A stretch of DNA of 12,112 nt. Origin: Clostridiaceae bacterium UBA6110 (GTDB lineage Bacteria; Bacillota; Clostridia; Clostridiales; Clostridiaceae). The stretch spans positions 12,832 through 24,943 of the forward strand of contig DIWI01000002.1 of assembly GCA_002428415.1 (NCBI GenBank), in the 5' to 3' direction. Below are positions 5,347 through 12,112 of this stretch, piece after piece. The number at the start of each line of letters is the position of its first letter. The first letter of the stretch is position 1. The position numbers and the translations under genes are program-made. Below the pieces are notes generated by a model, which saw only the letters and a program-made list of their open reading frames with translations, was not told where the DNA came from and did no database searches.

Positions 5347-7077
5347 TCAATCCTCCAGTACCTTCAGAGCCAGAAAACTCATAGGCTCAATAACAACTCT
5401 TCCATTAAGCTCCATTATATTTCCTGTAAAAAGGTCGATCGCCCTTGAAGGTATCCCCTTCCTCAGTTTCTTTTGTTGTTCACTGTTATTGAATACAGCA
5501 AGTATCCTGTCATTGCCATATATCCTTGAGAAGGCTGCAATTTGCCCTTTTGCATACTCCATCCTCAGGTCACCCTTTATGAGTTCCGGATTTTCCTTCC
5601 TGATGGCTATGAGCCGTCTGAAGAACATCAAAAGGTCCTTATCCTGTCTGTCCTTGTCCCAAACCATGCAGCCGCGGCATAAAGGGTCCTTGCCTCCAGC
5701 CATTCCGATCTCATCACCGTAGTATATGTACGGTACTCCGATATACAGGAACTGGAATGCGGCAGCAAGCCTCAGCCTGCCTTTATCTTCACCAGCTTCA
5801 GTCAGGAACCTCTGCGTATCGTGGCTGCCAAGGAGGTTCCACATCTGCCTGTTAATCTGGTCCATATACATTGCCCTGGATGAAGCGAGAATCCCAGAGA
5901 ACCTCTCAGCGTCAATAGACCTCTTGGCAAAGAAGTCAACGCAGGCTCCCTTGAAGGGATAGTTCATTATTGAATCAAGCTCGTCGCCCTTGAGGAATGA
6001 TGATGCTTCGTGCATGATCTCCCCGATTATGACAGCGCGAGGATTCACCGACTTCACTGCCTTCCTGAATTCCTTCCAGAAGCTGTGGTCAACCTCGTCG
6101 CAGACATCAAGCCTCCAGCCGTCTATGCCCATCTCCCTCACCCAGAACTTTCCGACTTCGATAAGATATTCCCTTACCTCCTGATTCGATATGTTGAACT
6201 TTGGCATGGAGGGTATGCTTTCAGCGAAGGTATAGTAGTTTGGTTTTACTGTTTTGACAGGAAAACCGTCCAGATGATACCAGTCAGCATACCTTGAATT
6301 GCTTTGGTTATCCAGGATATCAAGGAATGCGAAGAAGTCGCTTCCTGAATGGTTGAAGACGGCATCGAAAATTATCCTTATACCAAGGCTGTGGCACTTT
6401 TCAACAAGCTCCCTGACATCCTCCATGCTTCCGAAGCTCTTGTCCACAGAGTAGTAATCCCTTGTATTGTATTTGTGGTTGGAAGACGAAGAAAATATCG
6501 GTGTCATGTATAAAAGGTCGGCTCCAAGCTCCCTGATATGGTCAAGCCGATTTATGATACCCTTCAGGTCTCCGCCGAACATGCCCCTTGAAGTAGGCTT
6601 CATGCCCCACTTAAGAGTACCTTCAGGGTCATTTTCCTTATCACCGTTCTCGAACCTGTCCGGAAAAACCTGGTAAACCACAGACTCCTGAAGCCAGTCG
6701 CTTTCCCTGTAGACATCAGACTCTCCTATGTAAGCATACTGGAAAGCAGCAGAGTCCATATTCTCCTCATCATCCTTAAGCCCCCTCTCATCGAGCCAGA
6801 GCTTTGCTCCCTTTTTGTCTTTGATCTCGAAATAATACCTGTATCTGTTCCTTGGAAGGCTGACCTTACATTCAAACCACTCGAACAGGCTGTCTGAGGC
6901 GAAGTGCTCCATTCCCTGTTCCCTGAATGTTCCCGTCCAGTCATATCTGTCCTTGTATTTTACTGTCACCTCAGCCTTGTCGCCTTTTGCGGCGCGGAGT
7001 CTTAAGGTCAGCGAATCCTTTCCTGAAGGATACGCGTATGGTGTGTCTGGAATATGCAGTATCGCGTGTCTATTCAA
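5347..7077 (-). CDS. Cytoplasmic neopullulanase / cyclomaltodextrinase-type GH13 enzyme
   Basis: A 576-residue enzyme of the GH13 neopullulanase, maltogenic amylase and cyclomaltodextrinase group, which hydrolyses imported maltodextrins, cyclodextrins or pullulan. An N-terminal beta-rich domain (about 1-118) fits the CBM34 module typical of this group. The catalytic barrel follows from about 125, and a C-terminal beta domain from about 500. Catalytic regions: DAVFNH (238-243); GWRLDVCDEVDH with the Asp324 nucleophile; GEIMHE with the Glu353 acid/base; and GSHD with His419-Asp420. The usual DVANEVDH of the group reads DVCDEVDH here. There is no signal peptide, so it should act in the cytoplasm. 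The start is TTG, with SD GGAGG 5 nt upstream; the next in-frame Met is at about residue 56, inside the N-terminal domain. It follows lacI by 65 nt containing a perfect palindrome. Confidence 0.92.
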   Translation of the reverse strand: MNRHAILHIPDTPYAYPSGKDSLTLRLRAAKGDKAEVTVKYKDRYDWTGTFREQGMEHFASDSLFEWFECKVSLPRNRYRYYFEIKDKKGAKLWLDERGLKDDEENMDSAAFQYAYIGESDVYRESDWLQESVVYQVFPDRFENGDKENDPEGTLKWGMKPTSRGMFGGDLKGIINRLDHIRELGADLLYMTPIFSSSSNHKYNTRDYYSVDKSFGSMEDVRELVEKCHSLGIRIIFDAVFNHSGSDFFAFLDILDNQSNSRYADWYHLDGFPVKTVKPNYYTFAESIPSMPKFNISNQEVREYLIEVGKFWVREMGIDGWRLDVCDEVDHSFWKEFRKAVKSVNPRAVIIGEIMHEASSFLKGDELDSIMNYPFKGACVDFFAKRSIDAERFSGILASSRAMYMDQINRQMWNLLGSHDTQRFLTEAGEDKGRLRLAAAFQFLYIGVPYIYYGDEIGMAGGKDPLCRGCMVWDKDRQDKDLLMFFRRLIAIRKENPELIKGDLRMEYAKGQIAAFSRIYGNDRILAVFNNSEQQKKLRKGIPSRAIDLFTGNIMELNGRVVIEPMSFLALKVLED

Positions 7078-7098
7078 AATTTCCTCCCTGATATCTCA

Positions 7099-7124
7099 AA
7101 GGGGCAGCGGTACCGCTGCCCCTT
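7099..7124. repeat. Perfect 26-bp palindrome between lacI and the neopullulanase gene
   Basis: The half-site AAGGGGCAGCGGT is followed directly by its exact reverse complement, with no loop spacer. As RNA it would form a very stable G/C-rich hairpin, but only three Ts follow on the transcribed minus strand before GAGATATC. It could be a weak terminator or attenuator, an RNA-stability or processing hairpin, or a protein-binding site. It ends about 12 nt upstream of the SD of the neopullulanase gene and starts about 19 nt after the lacI stop. Confidence 0.85.
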
Positions 7125-7142
7125 CAATGCTATTCGTTCCTT

Positions 7143-8174
7143 TTAAGGAGCTTTTCCTTCGGTTGATTGTCTCTTGTATATGGTGTAGGGGATAATGATC
7201 TTCTTGCCCCTGACTCCCTTGATAGCCTCAACCAGGACCTTCACCGAACCTTCGCCTAACGCAGTTGCGTTTATGTCAACAGAGGTCAGCGGAGTATCCG
7301 AATACCTTGACAGCACACTGTTGTTGAAGCTTGCGACAGCCATGTCCTCCGGAATCGATATGTTCATGAGCCTGAATACCTTCACTGCTCCAAAGGCGAT
7401 AAGGTCATCGGTTACGATCAGCGCATCCGGTCTTGGCACCATCTTTGCGATTTCAGCCCCATACCGGTAGCCTGTCTCCTCATCGAACTTGCCTGTGAAA
7501 AGCAGTTTGTCCTCAAACGGCAGGTTGCTCTCTGTAAGCGCCTTCCTGTAGCCCTCGATCCTTTTCTGGGTTACAGTAAGCTTCTCATCTCCGCCGATCA
7601 TGGCGATCCTTTTTCTGCCTATCATGGAAAGGTACCTTGTAAGCTCATAGGCAGCCATGTAGTTGTCGTTGTCCACGTGGTTTATCTTCTCGTCGAACCT
7701 GAAGGTTGAACCGATGAGAGCGAATGGAAAATCCACGCTCCTAAGGTAATCCACACACTCGTCGCTGACCTTGCTGGACATGAGTATTATCCCGTCCACC
7801 TTCGAACCTCTGATGAAGTTCTTGATTATAGCAAGCTCACCGCTCTTTTCGGTATTGGTCGAAAGCAGCAGGTCATAGCCCTCCATAGAAGCACCCTTTA
7901 CGATGCCCCGGAGCGCTTCAGGGAAGAATGGATTGAGGAACAGGTCCTCTTTCCTCGTAGGCATTATTACACCTATGGTCCCTGTCATGCTTCTTGCAAG
8001 GGAACGAGCTATAGCATTGGGATAATATCCCAGCTCCTCCATGCATTTCTGTACCTTTTCCCTTGTTTCCTGGCTAATCTTGGGGTTGTTGGATATGACT
8101 CTTGAAACTGTCGATGGAGATACTCCAGCCAATTCTGCCACATCATTTACCGTCACTTTTCCGACGTTCTTCAA
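7143..8174 (-). CDS. LacI-family transcriptional regulator (MalR-like by context)
   Basis: A 343-residue DNA-binding repressor of the LacI/GalR family. The N-terminal helix-turn-helix is clear, VNDVAELAGVSPSTVSRVI (about 9-27), followed by the hinge region with YYPNAIARSLA (about 50-60). The periplasmic-binding-protein-like sugar-sensing domain fills residues about 66-343, starting GTIGVIMPT. The length is normal. Lying between the transporter and the amylase genes, it most likely responds to maltose or maltodextrin and controls this cluster. The start is taken as TTG at 8174, with a purine-rich SD (AAAGGGGG) 8 nt upstream; a GTG at 8156 would also leave the DNA-binding domain intact but has a weaker SD. 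A candidate sigma-A promoter precedes it. No obvious LacI-type operator was found in the intergenic gaps. Confidence 0.92.
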   Translation of the reverse strand: MKNVGKVTVNDVAELAGVSPSTVSRVISNNPKISQETREKVQKCMEELGYYPNAIARSLARSMTGTIGVIMPTRKEDLFLNPFFPEALRGIVKGASMEGYDLLLSTNTEKSGELAIIKNFIRGSKVDGIILMSSKVSDECVDYLRSVDFPFALIGSTFRFDEKINHVDNDNYMAAYELTRYLSMIGRKRIAMIGGDEKLTVTQKRIEGYRKALTESNLPFEDKLLFTGKFDEETGYRYGAEIAKMVPRPDALIVTDDLIAFGAVKVFRLMNISIPEDMAVASFNNSVLSRYSDTPLTSVDINATALGEGSVKVLVEAIKGVRGKKIIIPYTIYKRQSTEGKAP

Positions 8175-8212
8175 GCCCCTTACCCCCTTTAAAGTTTATT
8201 TCGCACTCTGAT

Positions 8213-8241
8213 ATATTAACCCGAATGCACCAATAATCCAA
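8213..8241 (-). promoter_or_regulatory. Candidate sigma-A promoter of lacI
   Basis: On the minus strand TTGGAT (-35, complement of 8236-8241) and TAATAT (-10, complement of 8213-8218) are spaced by exactly 17 nt. They lie in the 70-nt gap after the transporter ATPase gene and 38 nt before the lacI start. It would let lacI and the two GH13 genes be transcribed separately from the transporter genes. Confidence 0.5.
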
Positions 8242-8244
8242 GCA

Positions 8245-9336
8245 TCAGTTTATCCTGAGGCCGGTTTCAGCATCAAAGAAATGCAGTGCGTCCAGGTCAA
8301 ATCCGAATGTGTACTTGTTGCCAGGCACATAATCAAGGTACCCGGGAACTGATATGGTTATGTCCTGCCCGTTTGGAAGCTTGGTGAAGAGTATCTTTTC
8401 CTTGCCGAGCATTTCCATGACATCCAGCTCGCACTCGAATGTATCTCCCAAAGGCTCGTGCTCGACCCTCTTGAACCTTTCAGCCCTTATGCCAAGAGAG
8501 ACCCTCTTTCCCTCGTATTCTGAAACCTTCACCTTGTCCTCAGGCTTCGGCTCAGCCTTGATGTATGAATCATTGGATACGAACCTTCCGTTCTCTATCT
8601 TGCCCTCGAATATGTTCATAGTAGGTGATCCGATGAACCTTGCAACAAAAAGGTTGGCCGGAGTGTTGTAGAACTCCTCAGGCTTACCGTCCTGCTGTAT
8701 CTTGCCCTCGTTCATGAGGACTATCTTGGTTGCCATTGTCATGGCTTCTGTCTGGTCGTGGGTTACATATATGGATGTGGTACCGAGGGCCTTGTGAAGC
8801 CTTACCAGCTCCACCCTCATGTGCTCCCTGAGCTTTGCGTCAAGGTTTGAAAGCGGCTCATCCATGAGGAATACCTTGGGTTTCCTTACCATGGCACGGC
8901 CCAGGGCAACCCTCTGCCTTTGACCTCCTGATATGTCCGATGGCTTCGACTGAAGGTAGCTTGTTATCTGAAGCAGCTCAGCAGCCTCCCTGACTCTCTC
9001 GTCTATGACGCTCTTCCTTTCCCTTCTCATGTTGAGTGAAAATGCCATGTTGTCATAGACAGTCATATGGGGGTAAAGGGCATAGGACTGGAAGACCATG
9101 GCTATGTCCCTGTCCTTGGAAGGCACCTTGTTCATCCTCTTCTCTCCGAAAATAAGGTCGCCCTCGGTAATGGAGTTGAGTCCTGCAATCATCCTCAGGA
9201 GTGTTGTCTTGCCGCAGCCTGAAGGACCGAGGATTACGCAGAAATCCTTATCCTCTATCTCAAGGTTTATGTTTCTGAGGGTGAATTCCTCTCTGCCCTC
9301 GTATTTCTTTCCTATGTCGTTTAACGTAACTTTCAT
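8245..9336 (-). CDS. malK: Sugar ABC transporter ATPase, MalK/MsmX/UgpC type
   Basis: A 363-residue ATPase subunit that powers sugar import; two copies bind the permease pair at the inner membrane face. Visible motifs: Walker A GPSGCGKT (37-44), Q-loop Gln83, signature ISGGQ (135-139, with Ile instead of the common Leu), Walker B FLMDEP with Asp159 and Glu160, D-loop SNLD, and the switch His193 in THDQTEAM. Residues about 235-363 form the C-terminal regulatory OB/TOBE-type domain typical of the MalK/MsmX/UgpC group. The start ATG has SD GGAGG 8 nt upstream. The gene is 26 nt downstream of the MalG-like permease gene. The group includes shared ATPases serving several transporters, so maltodextrin specificity comes from the operon, not the sequence. 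Confidence 0.93.
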   Translation of the reverse strand: MKVTLNDIGKKYEGREEFTLRNINLEIEDKDFCVILGPSGCGKTTLLRMIAGLNSITEGDLIFGEKRMNKVPSKDRDIAMVFQSYALYPHMTVYDNMAFSLNMRRERKSVIDERVREAAELLQITSYLQSKPSDISGGQRQRVALGRAMVRKPKVFLMDEPLSNLDAKLREHMRVELVRLHKALGTTSIYVTHDQTEAMTMATKIVLMNEGKIQQDGKPEEFYNTPANLFVARFIGSPTMNIFEGKIENGRFVSNDSYIKAEPKPEDKVKVSEYEGKRVSLGIRAERFKRVEHEPLGDTFECELDVMEMLGKEKILFTKLPNGQDITISVPGYLDYVPGNKYTFGFDLDALHFFDAETGLRIN

Positions 9337-9362
9337 CTAAGATTCCTCCTCATTCATATCTC

Positions 9363-10250
9363 CTAGCCCTTGACCGAGCCCTTGGCAAGACCCGATACGA
9401 GCTGCTTCTGCAGCGCCGCGAACAGTATGACTATCGGGATTGCCGTGAGAAGCCCTCCAGCCGCAAATGCCGGCTGATTAAGCGTCTCCCTGTTGTTTAT
9501 AAGCGTAAACAGCCCTGCTGCCAGAGTATATGACTCGGGGCTTGTAAGGAGAACGCTTGGAAGCAGGTAGTCCATGAATGGTCCTATGAACGACCACAGG
9601 GCGATTATCGCAAGCATCGGTCTTACAATCGGCATGATTATAAGCCTGTAGACCTGCATGTTGGAGCATCCGTCAATCTTTGCCGCGTCATCCAGCTCTG
9701 TGGAGATGGAATCGATATAGCCCTTGAGAATGAATGTGTTTGATGCTATTCCTCCGCCCACGTAGATCATTATCAGCATAAGCTGCCTTGTAAATATGGG
9801 GTTAATGGAATTAAGTATGGAGTACATTGTGTAGTATGCTGTTATTCCGGCAAAGGAAGGTATGGTCTGAATGAGCATGATCGCCATCAGAGATGGCTTC
9901 CTTCCCTTGAACCTGAACCTGGAATAAGCATAGCCCGTGAAGGATACGATAAGTATTGTAAGCACAGCTGTAGTTATTGCGATGATTATAGTATTCCTTA
10001 CCCAGGTCAGATAAAGCGTCTCTTCGAAAAGGTATTTGAAATGTATTGTCGAAAACTCAAATACGCTGTTTGAAATGAGATAGTCGTACTGCTTGCCGTT
10101 GAATGCGGATATCACCATCTGCGACAGAGGCCAGAGAATGGCGAATGCCCAGAAGATGAGTATCGCATAGCTCAGCACAAGCATTACCATTCCGCCAAGG
10201 TTCAGAGGCTGACGGTCTGAAAGGTAAAGTTCCTTTTTCTTCTTTGCCAT
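9363..10250 (-). CDS. malG: Maltodextrin ABC transporter permease, MalG-like
   Basis: A 295-residue inner-membrane permease of the MalG family, one half of the translocation channel for maltose or maltodextrins. About six membrane segments can be seen (roughly 22-44, 86-110, 120-142, 155-175, 210-230 and 268-285). The EAA loop that docks on the ATPase is ELDDAAKIDGCSNMQVYR (about 185-202) followed by LIIMPIVRP. The length is normal for MalG. The start ATG overlaps the stop of the MalF-like gene by one base (TAATG), so translation is probably coupled. The substrate is inferred from the linked amylase genes. Confidence 0.92.
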   Translation of the reverse strand: MAKKKKELYLSDRQPLNLGGMVMLVLSYAILIFWAFAILWPLSQMVISAFNGKQYDYLISNSVFEFSTIHFKYLFEETLYLTWVRNTIIIAITTAVLTILIVSFTGYAYSRFRFKGRKPSLMAIMLIQTIPSFAGITAYYTMYSILNSINPIFTRQLMLIMIYVGGGIASNTFILKGYIDSISTELDDAAKIDGCSNMQVYRLIIMPIVRPMLAIIALWSFIGPFMDYLLPSVLLTSPESYTLAAGLFTLINNRETLNQPAFAAGGLLTAIPIVILFAALQKQLVSGLAKGSVKG

Positions 10251-12112
10251 TATAGCCTCTCCTCCTTGAATGCCTTAGAATTCCTGTAGCCGAAGAATGT
10301 GAACACCATGAGTCCCAGGGATATGACTATCGTGATAGCCGCGCCTATCGACTGGTACTGGTTATCCATTGTCAGCTTGTATATATATGAGATAAGTATG
10401 TCAGTGGACCCTGCAAGGTTTCCGTAAACGGAAGGATTGAACGGTCCGCCTCCGTTGAAGAGGTAGATTATGGAGAAGTTGTTGAAGTTGAACGTATACT
10501 GGCCTACCAGCAGCGGTGCTGTCTGGAAAAGGACCAGAGGAACTGTTATCTTCATCGTCTTCTGCCATGCGCTTGCCCCGTCTATCTGTGCAGCCTCATA
10601 CAGGTCCTCAGGTATCGCCTGAAGCACTCCGGTAGAAAGCAGGAAGATATATGAGCTTCCCAGCCATCCCTGCATGAATATCAGGACTGACCTCGTAAGT
10701 ATGGCATTGTTCTTTACCTCGAGCCTCGAGCCCACAACGAATTCTATGACATCAGTCAGTATTCCGTTAGGCGAGAACATTATGCTGAAGAACATTATCG
10801 TGATGAACGCCGGTACTGCCCAGGGAAGAAGGTACACTATCCTGAAGAACGCCTTTCCCTTTATCCTTTCATTGTTGGCAATCAGAGCCAGCGCAAATCC
10901 GAGGAAAATGGCGAGAGTCGTGGAAAGGAGCGTCCATAGCACGGTCCATCCGAATATGCTGTAGAACACCTTTCCTGCAAGTCCCTTTCCTCCGGCGATC
11001 AGCGCATAGTTCTGGATCCCCACCCATGGGAACTTGGACTGGTTCTGCGGATCCATTCCGGTGAAGGAAAGGAGGATCGCTGTAGAAATTGGTACAAGCA
11101 CTATGAATACGATTACCAGCAGCGCAGGAAGCGAAACCATATACGGGAATCCTTCCTCACCGAGCTTGGTCCTTGTCTCGAACCAGTTTCCGGGCCTGAT
11201 ACCCTTTATCATTCCCTTCTCAACGCCCATGGCGTCACGGAAGGACAGGATGATTAGTACAACCGCAAATATCAGAAGGAAGATCGCAATTATGCCTTCA
11301 ATCATGAATATCAGCGACTTGTCTATCCTCCTGGCACCTTCAGCCAAAGTTATGAGTCCTGCGATTCCATTGCCCTGATAGTTTCCAAAACCCAGGGAAT
11401 AGGGTATCGCGATAATATAAGTGAACAATGTCGCAAGGAAGAACAGTGCTGCCTTTACAATCTGCCCGTTCATAAGCTGACCGAGTCCCGGTACCGGAAT
11501 GGACAGGTACGAGAACATAGGTCTTGTCCTCTCTATTTCAATTGGATTGTTTCTTCTTGCATCCGCAATGTCAGCATTTACGACCCTTCTTCTGACCTTC
11601 AGGTAATCCTTGAGCTCGAACCGCTTGCTCTTAATGAATTCCGAATTCTTCCTTTCAGGAGAATCATAGGACTTCACCCTGACATTGTTCCTGTATTCCT
11701 TCTTCAATTCCTGTACGCCGTTCTTCAGGGCCTTGGATGAGATAAGTCCATTGGCCTTCTTGTCCGAAAGCCTCTTCCGGGCGATCTCCATAGCCTTCTT
11801 CTGCTCAGTCACATAGTCGTCTATGTCAAGCTTCGCCTTGTTCTCTTCATCGCTGCTGAATGTTCCTTTCAGCTTTATGGCCTCAGAAAGTTCATTTTCA
11901 AGTCTTTCCGATGTCTCAATGATTTCAGGCATGAGCCTTAGGATGACATTGCTTTCATCAAATTTGAGCTTCGCATCATAGGTAAGGGTTGTATAGTCCT
12001 TATAGAAGCCCTTTTGAAGCTTTGCCCTCTCGAGTTCCACCCTGAATTCCTTCCCCTCCTTCGAGAGTCCGGCTGGAAGGGATGCTGTGAATTCCTTCGT
12101 CCTGTCCTCAAG
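10250..12112 (-). CDS. malF: Maltodextrin ABC transporter permease, MalF-like, with long N-terminal extension; 5' end outside window
   Basis: The partner permease of MalG. The frame is open from its stop at 10250 to the window edge (at least 620 codons), so the true start is probably outside. A GTG at 12040 is in frame, but its SD is poorly placed (a GGAGG 14 nt away, a weaker AAGGA closer). Residue numbers below count from that GTG. Residues 1-174 are highly charged, rich in Lys, Glu and Arg, and probably helical with coiled-coil tendency. Next comes a hydrophobic pair (about 194-216 and 240-266) that begins PVPGLGQLMNGQIVKA, a MalF-type N-terminal hairpin known in Gram-positive relatives. 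The core permease runs from about 300 to 590 with about six segments and the EAA loop EDLYEAAQIDGASAWQKT (about 478-495). The core resembles ordinary MalF; the visible extension of about 200 residues is unusual, and I cannot assign its function. Confidence 0.88.
   Translation of the reverse strand, partial: LEDRTKEFTASLPAGLSKEGKEFRVELERAKLQKGFYKDYTTLTYDAKLKFDESNVILRLMPEIIETSERLENELSEAIKLKGTFSSDEENKAKLDIDDYVTEQKKAMEIARKRLSDKKANGLISSKALKNGVQELKKEYRNNVRVKSYDSPERKNSEFIKSKRFELKDYLKVRRRVVNADIADARRNNPIEIERTRPMFSYLSIPVPGLGQLMNGQIVKAALFFLATLFTYIIAIPYSLGFGNYQGNGIAGLITLAEGARRIDKSLIFMIEGIIAIFLLIFAVVLIILSFRDAMGVEKGMIKGIRPGNWFETRTKLGEEGFPYMVSLPALLVIVFIVLVPISTAILLSFTGMDPQNQSKFPWVGIQNYALIAGGKGLAGKVFYSIFGWTVLWTLLSTTLAIFLGFALALIANNERIKGKAFFRIVYLLPWAVPAFITIMFFSIMFSPNGILTDVIEFVVGSRLEVKNNAILTRSVLIFMQGWLGSSYIFLLSTGVLQAIPEDLYEAAQIDGASAWQKTMKITVPLVLFQTAPLLVGQYTFNFNNFSIIYLFNGGGPFNPSVYGNLAGSTDILISYIYKLTMDNQYQSIGAAITIVISLGLMVFTFFGYRNSKAFKEERL

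Noticed and set aside
5348..5350. TTG at 5350 as the start of the MalS-like gene, overlapping the previous stop
   Set aside because: It is one base from the SD. The ATG at 5344 has a 7-nt spacing and still gives a complete lipoprotein signal peptide.
12038..12040. GTG at 12040 as the start of the MalF-like gene
   Set aside because: The frame stays open for 24 more codons to the window edge with the same charged composition, and the best SD is too far from this GTG. It remains possible but is not preferred.
1..12112. CRISPR arrays, insertion sequences, phage genes, riboswitches
   Set aside because: No regularly spaced direct repeats, transposase or phage motifs, or recognisable riboswitch cores were seen by eye on either strand.

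Overview
The window looks like a chromosomal segment of a low-to-moderate GC member of the Bacillota, probably a clostridial lineage. The evidence is strong purine-rich Shine-Dalgarno (SD) sequences before nearly every gene, TTG starts, frequent AGG arginine codons, an MsmX/MalK-type transporter, a lipoprotein amylase, and an ECF sigma / one-TM anti-sigma pair of a type common in Clostridia. The genus cannot be fixed from the sequence.

Left part (1-2274, + strand): two tRNA-Leu genes, CAA (missing its first 3 bases at the window edge) and CAG, are followed by two tandem hairpin terminators. Next comes an ECF sigma factor gene with a good candidate ECF-type promoter, overlapping by 14 nt a gene for a single-pass membrane protein that is probably its anti-sigma factor.

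Middle (2275-3640): a 347-nt gene-free stretch between convergent genes holds several inverted repeats, one of them a perfect 14-bp stem that does not look like a terminator. Two small VOC-fold (glyoxalase/dioxygenase superfamily) genes follow on the minus strand as a likely two-gene operon, each boundary marked by a hairpin.

Right part (3641-12112, all minus strand): a maltodextrin/starch utilisation cluster. In transcription order it reads malF-like permease (5' end outside the window), malG-like permease, MalK/MsmX ATPase, LacI-family regulator, cytoplasmic neopullulanase/cyclomaltodextrinase-type GH13, and a lipoprotein MalS-like alpha-amylase. The inferred logic is that the surface amylase cuts alpha-glucans outside the membrane, the ABC transporter imports the maltodextrins, the cytoplasmic GH13 enzyme breaks them down, and the LacI-type protein senses sugar and controls the cluster. 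A substrate-binding protein gene (malE) is expected upstream but is not in the window.

Nothing here is clearly a new system. The points most worth a second look are the very long charged N-terminal extension of the MalF-like permease, which stays open to the window edge, a perfect 26-bp palindrome between lacI and the neopullulanase gene, the inverted-repeat cluster at 2368-2498, and the ECF sigma/anti-sigma pair whose sensor domain I could not assign.
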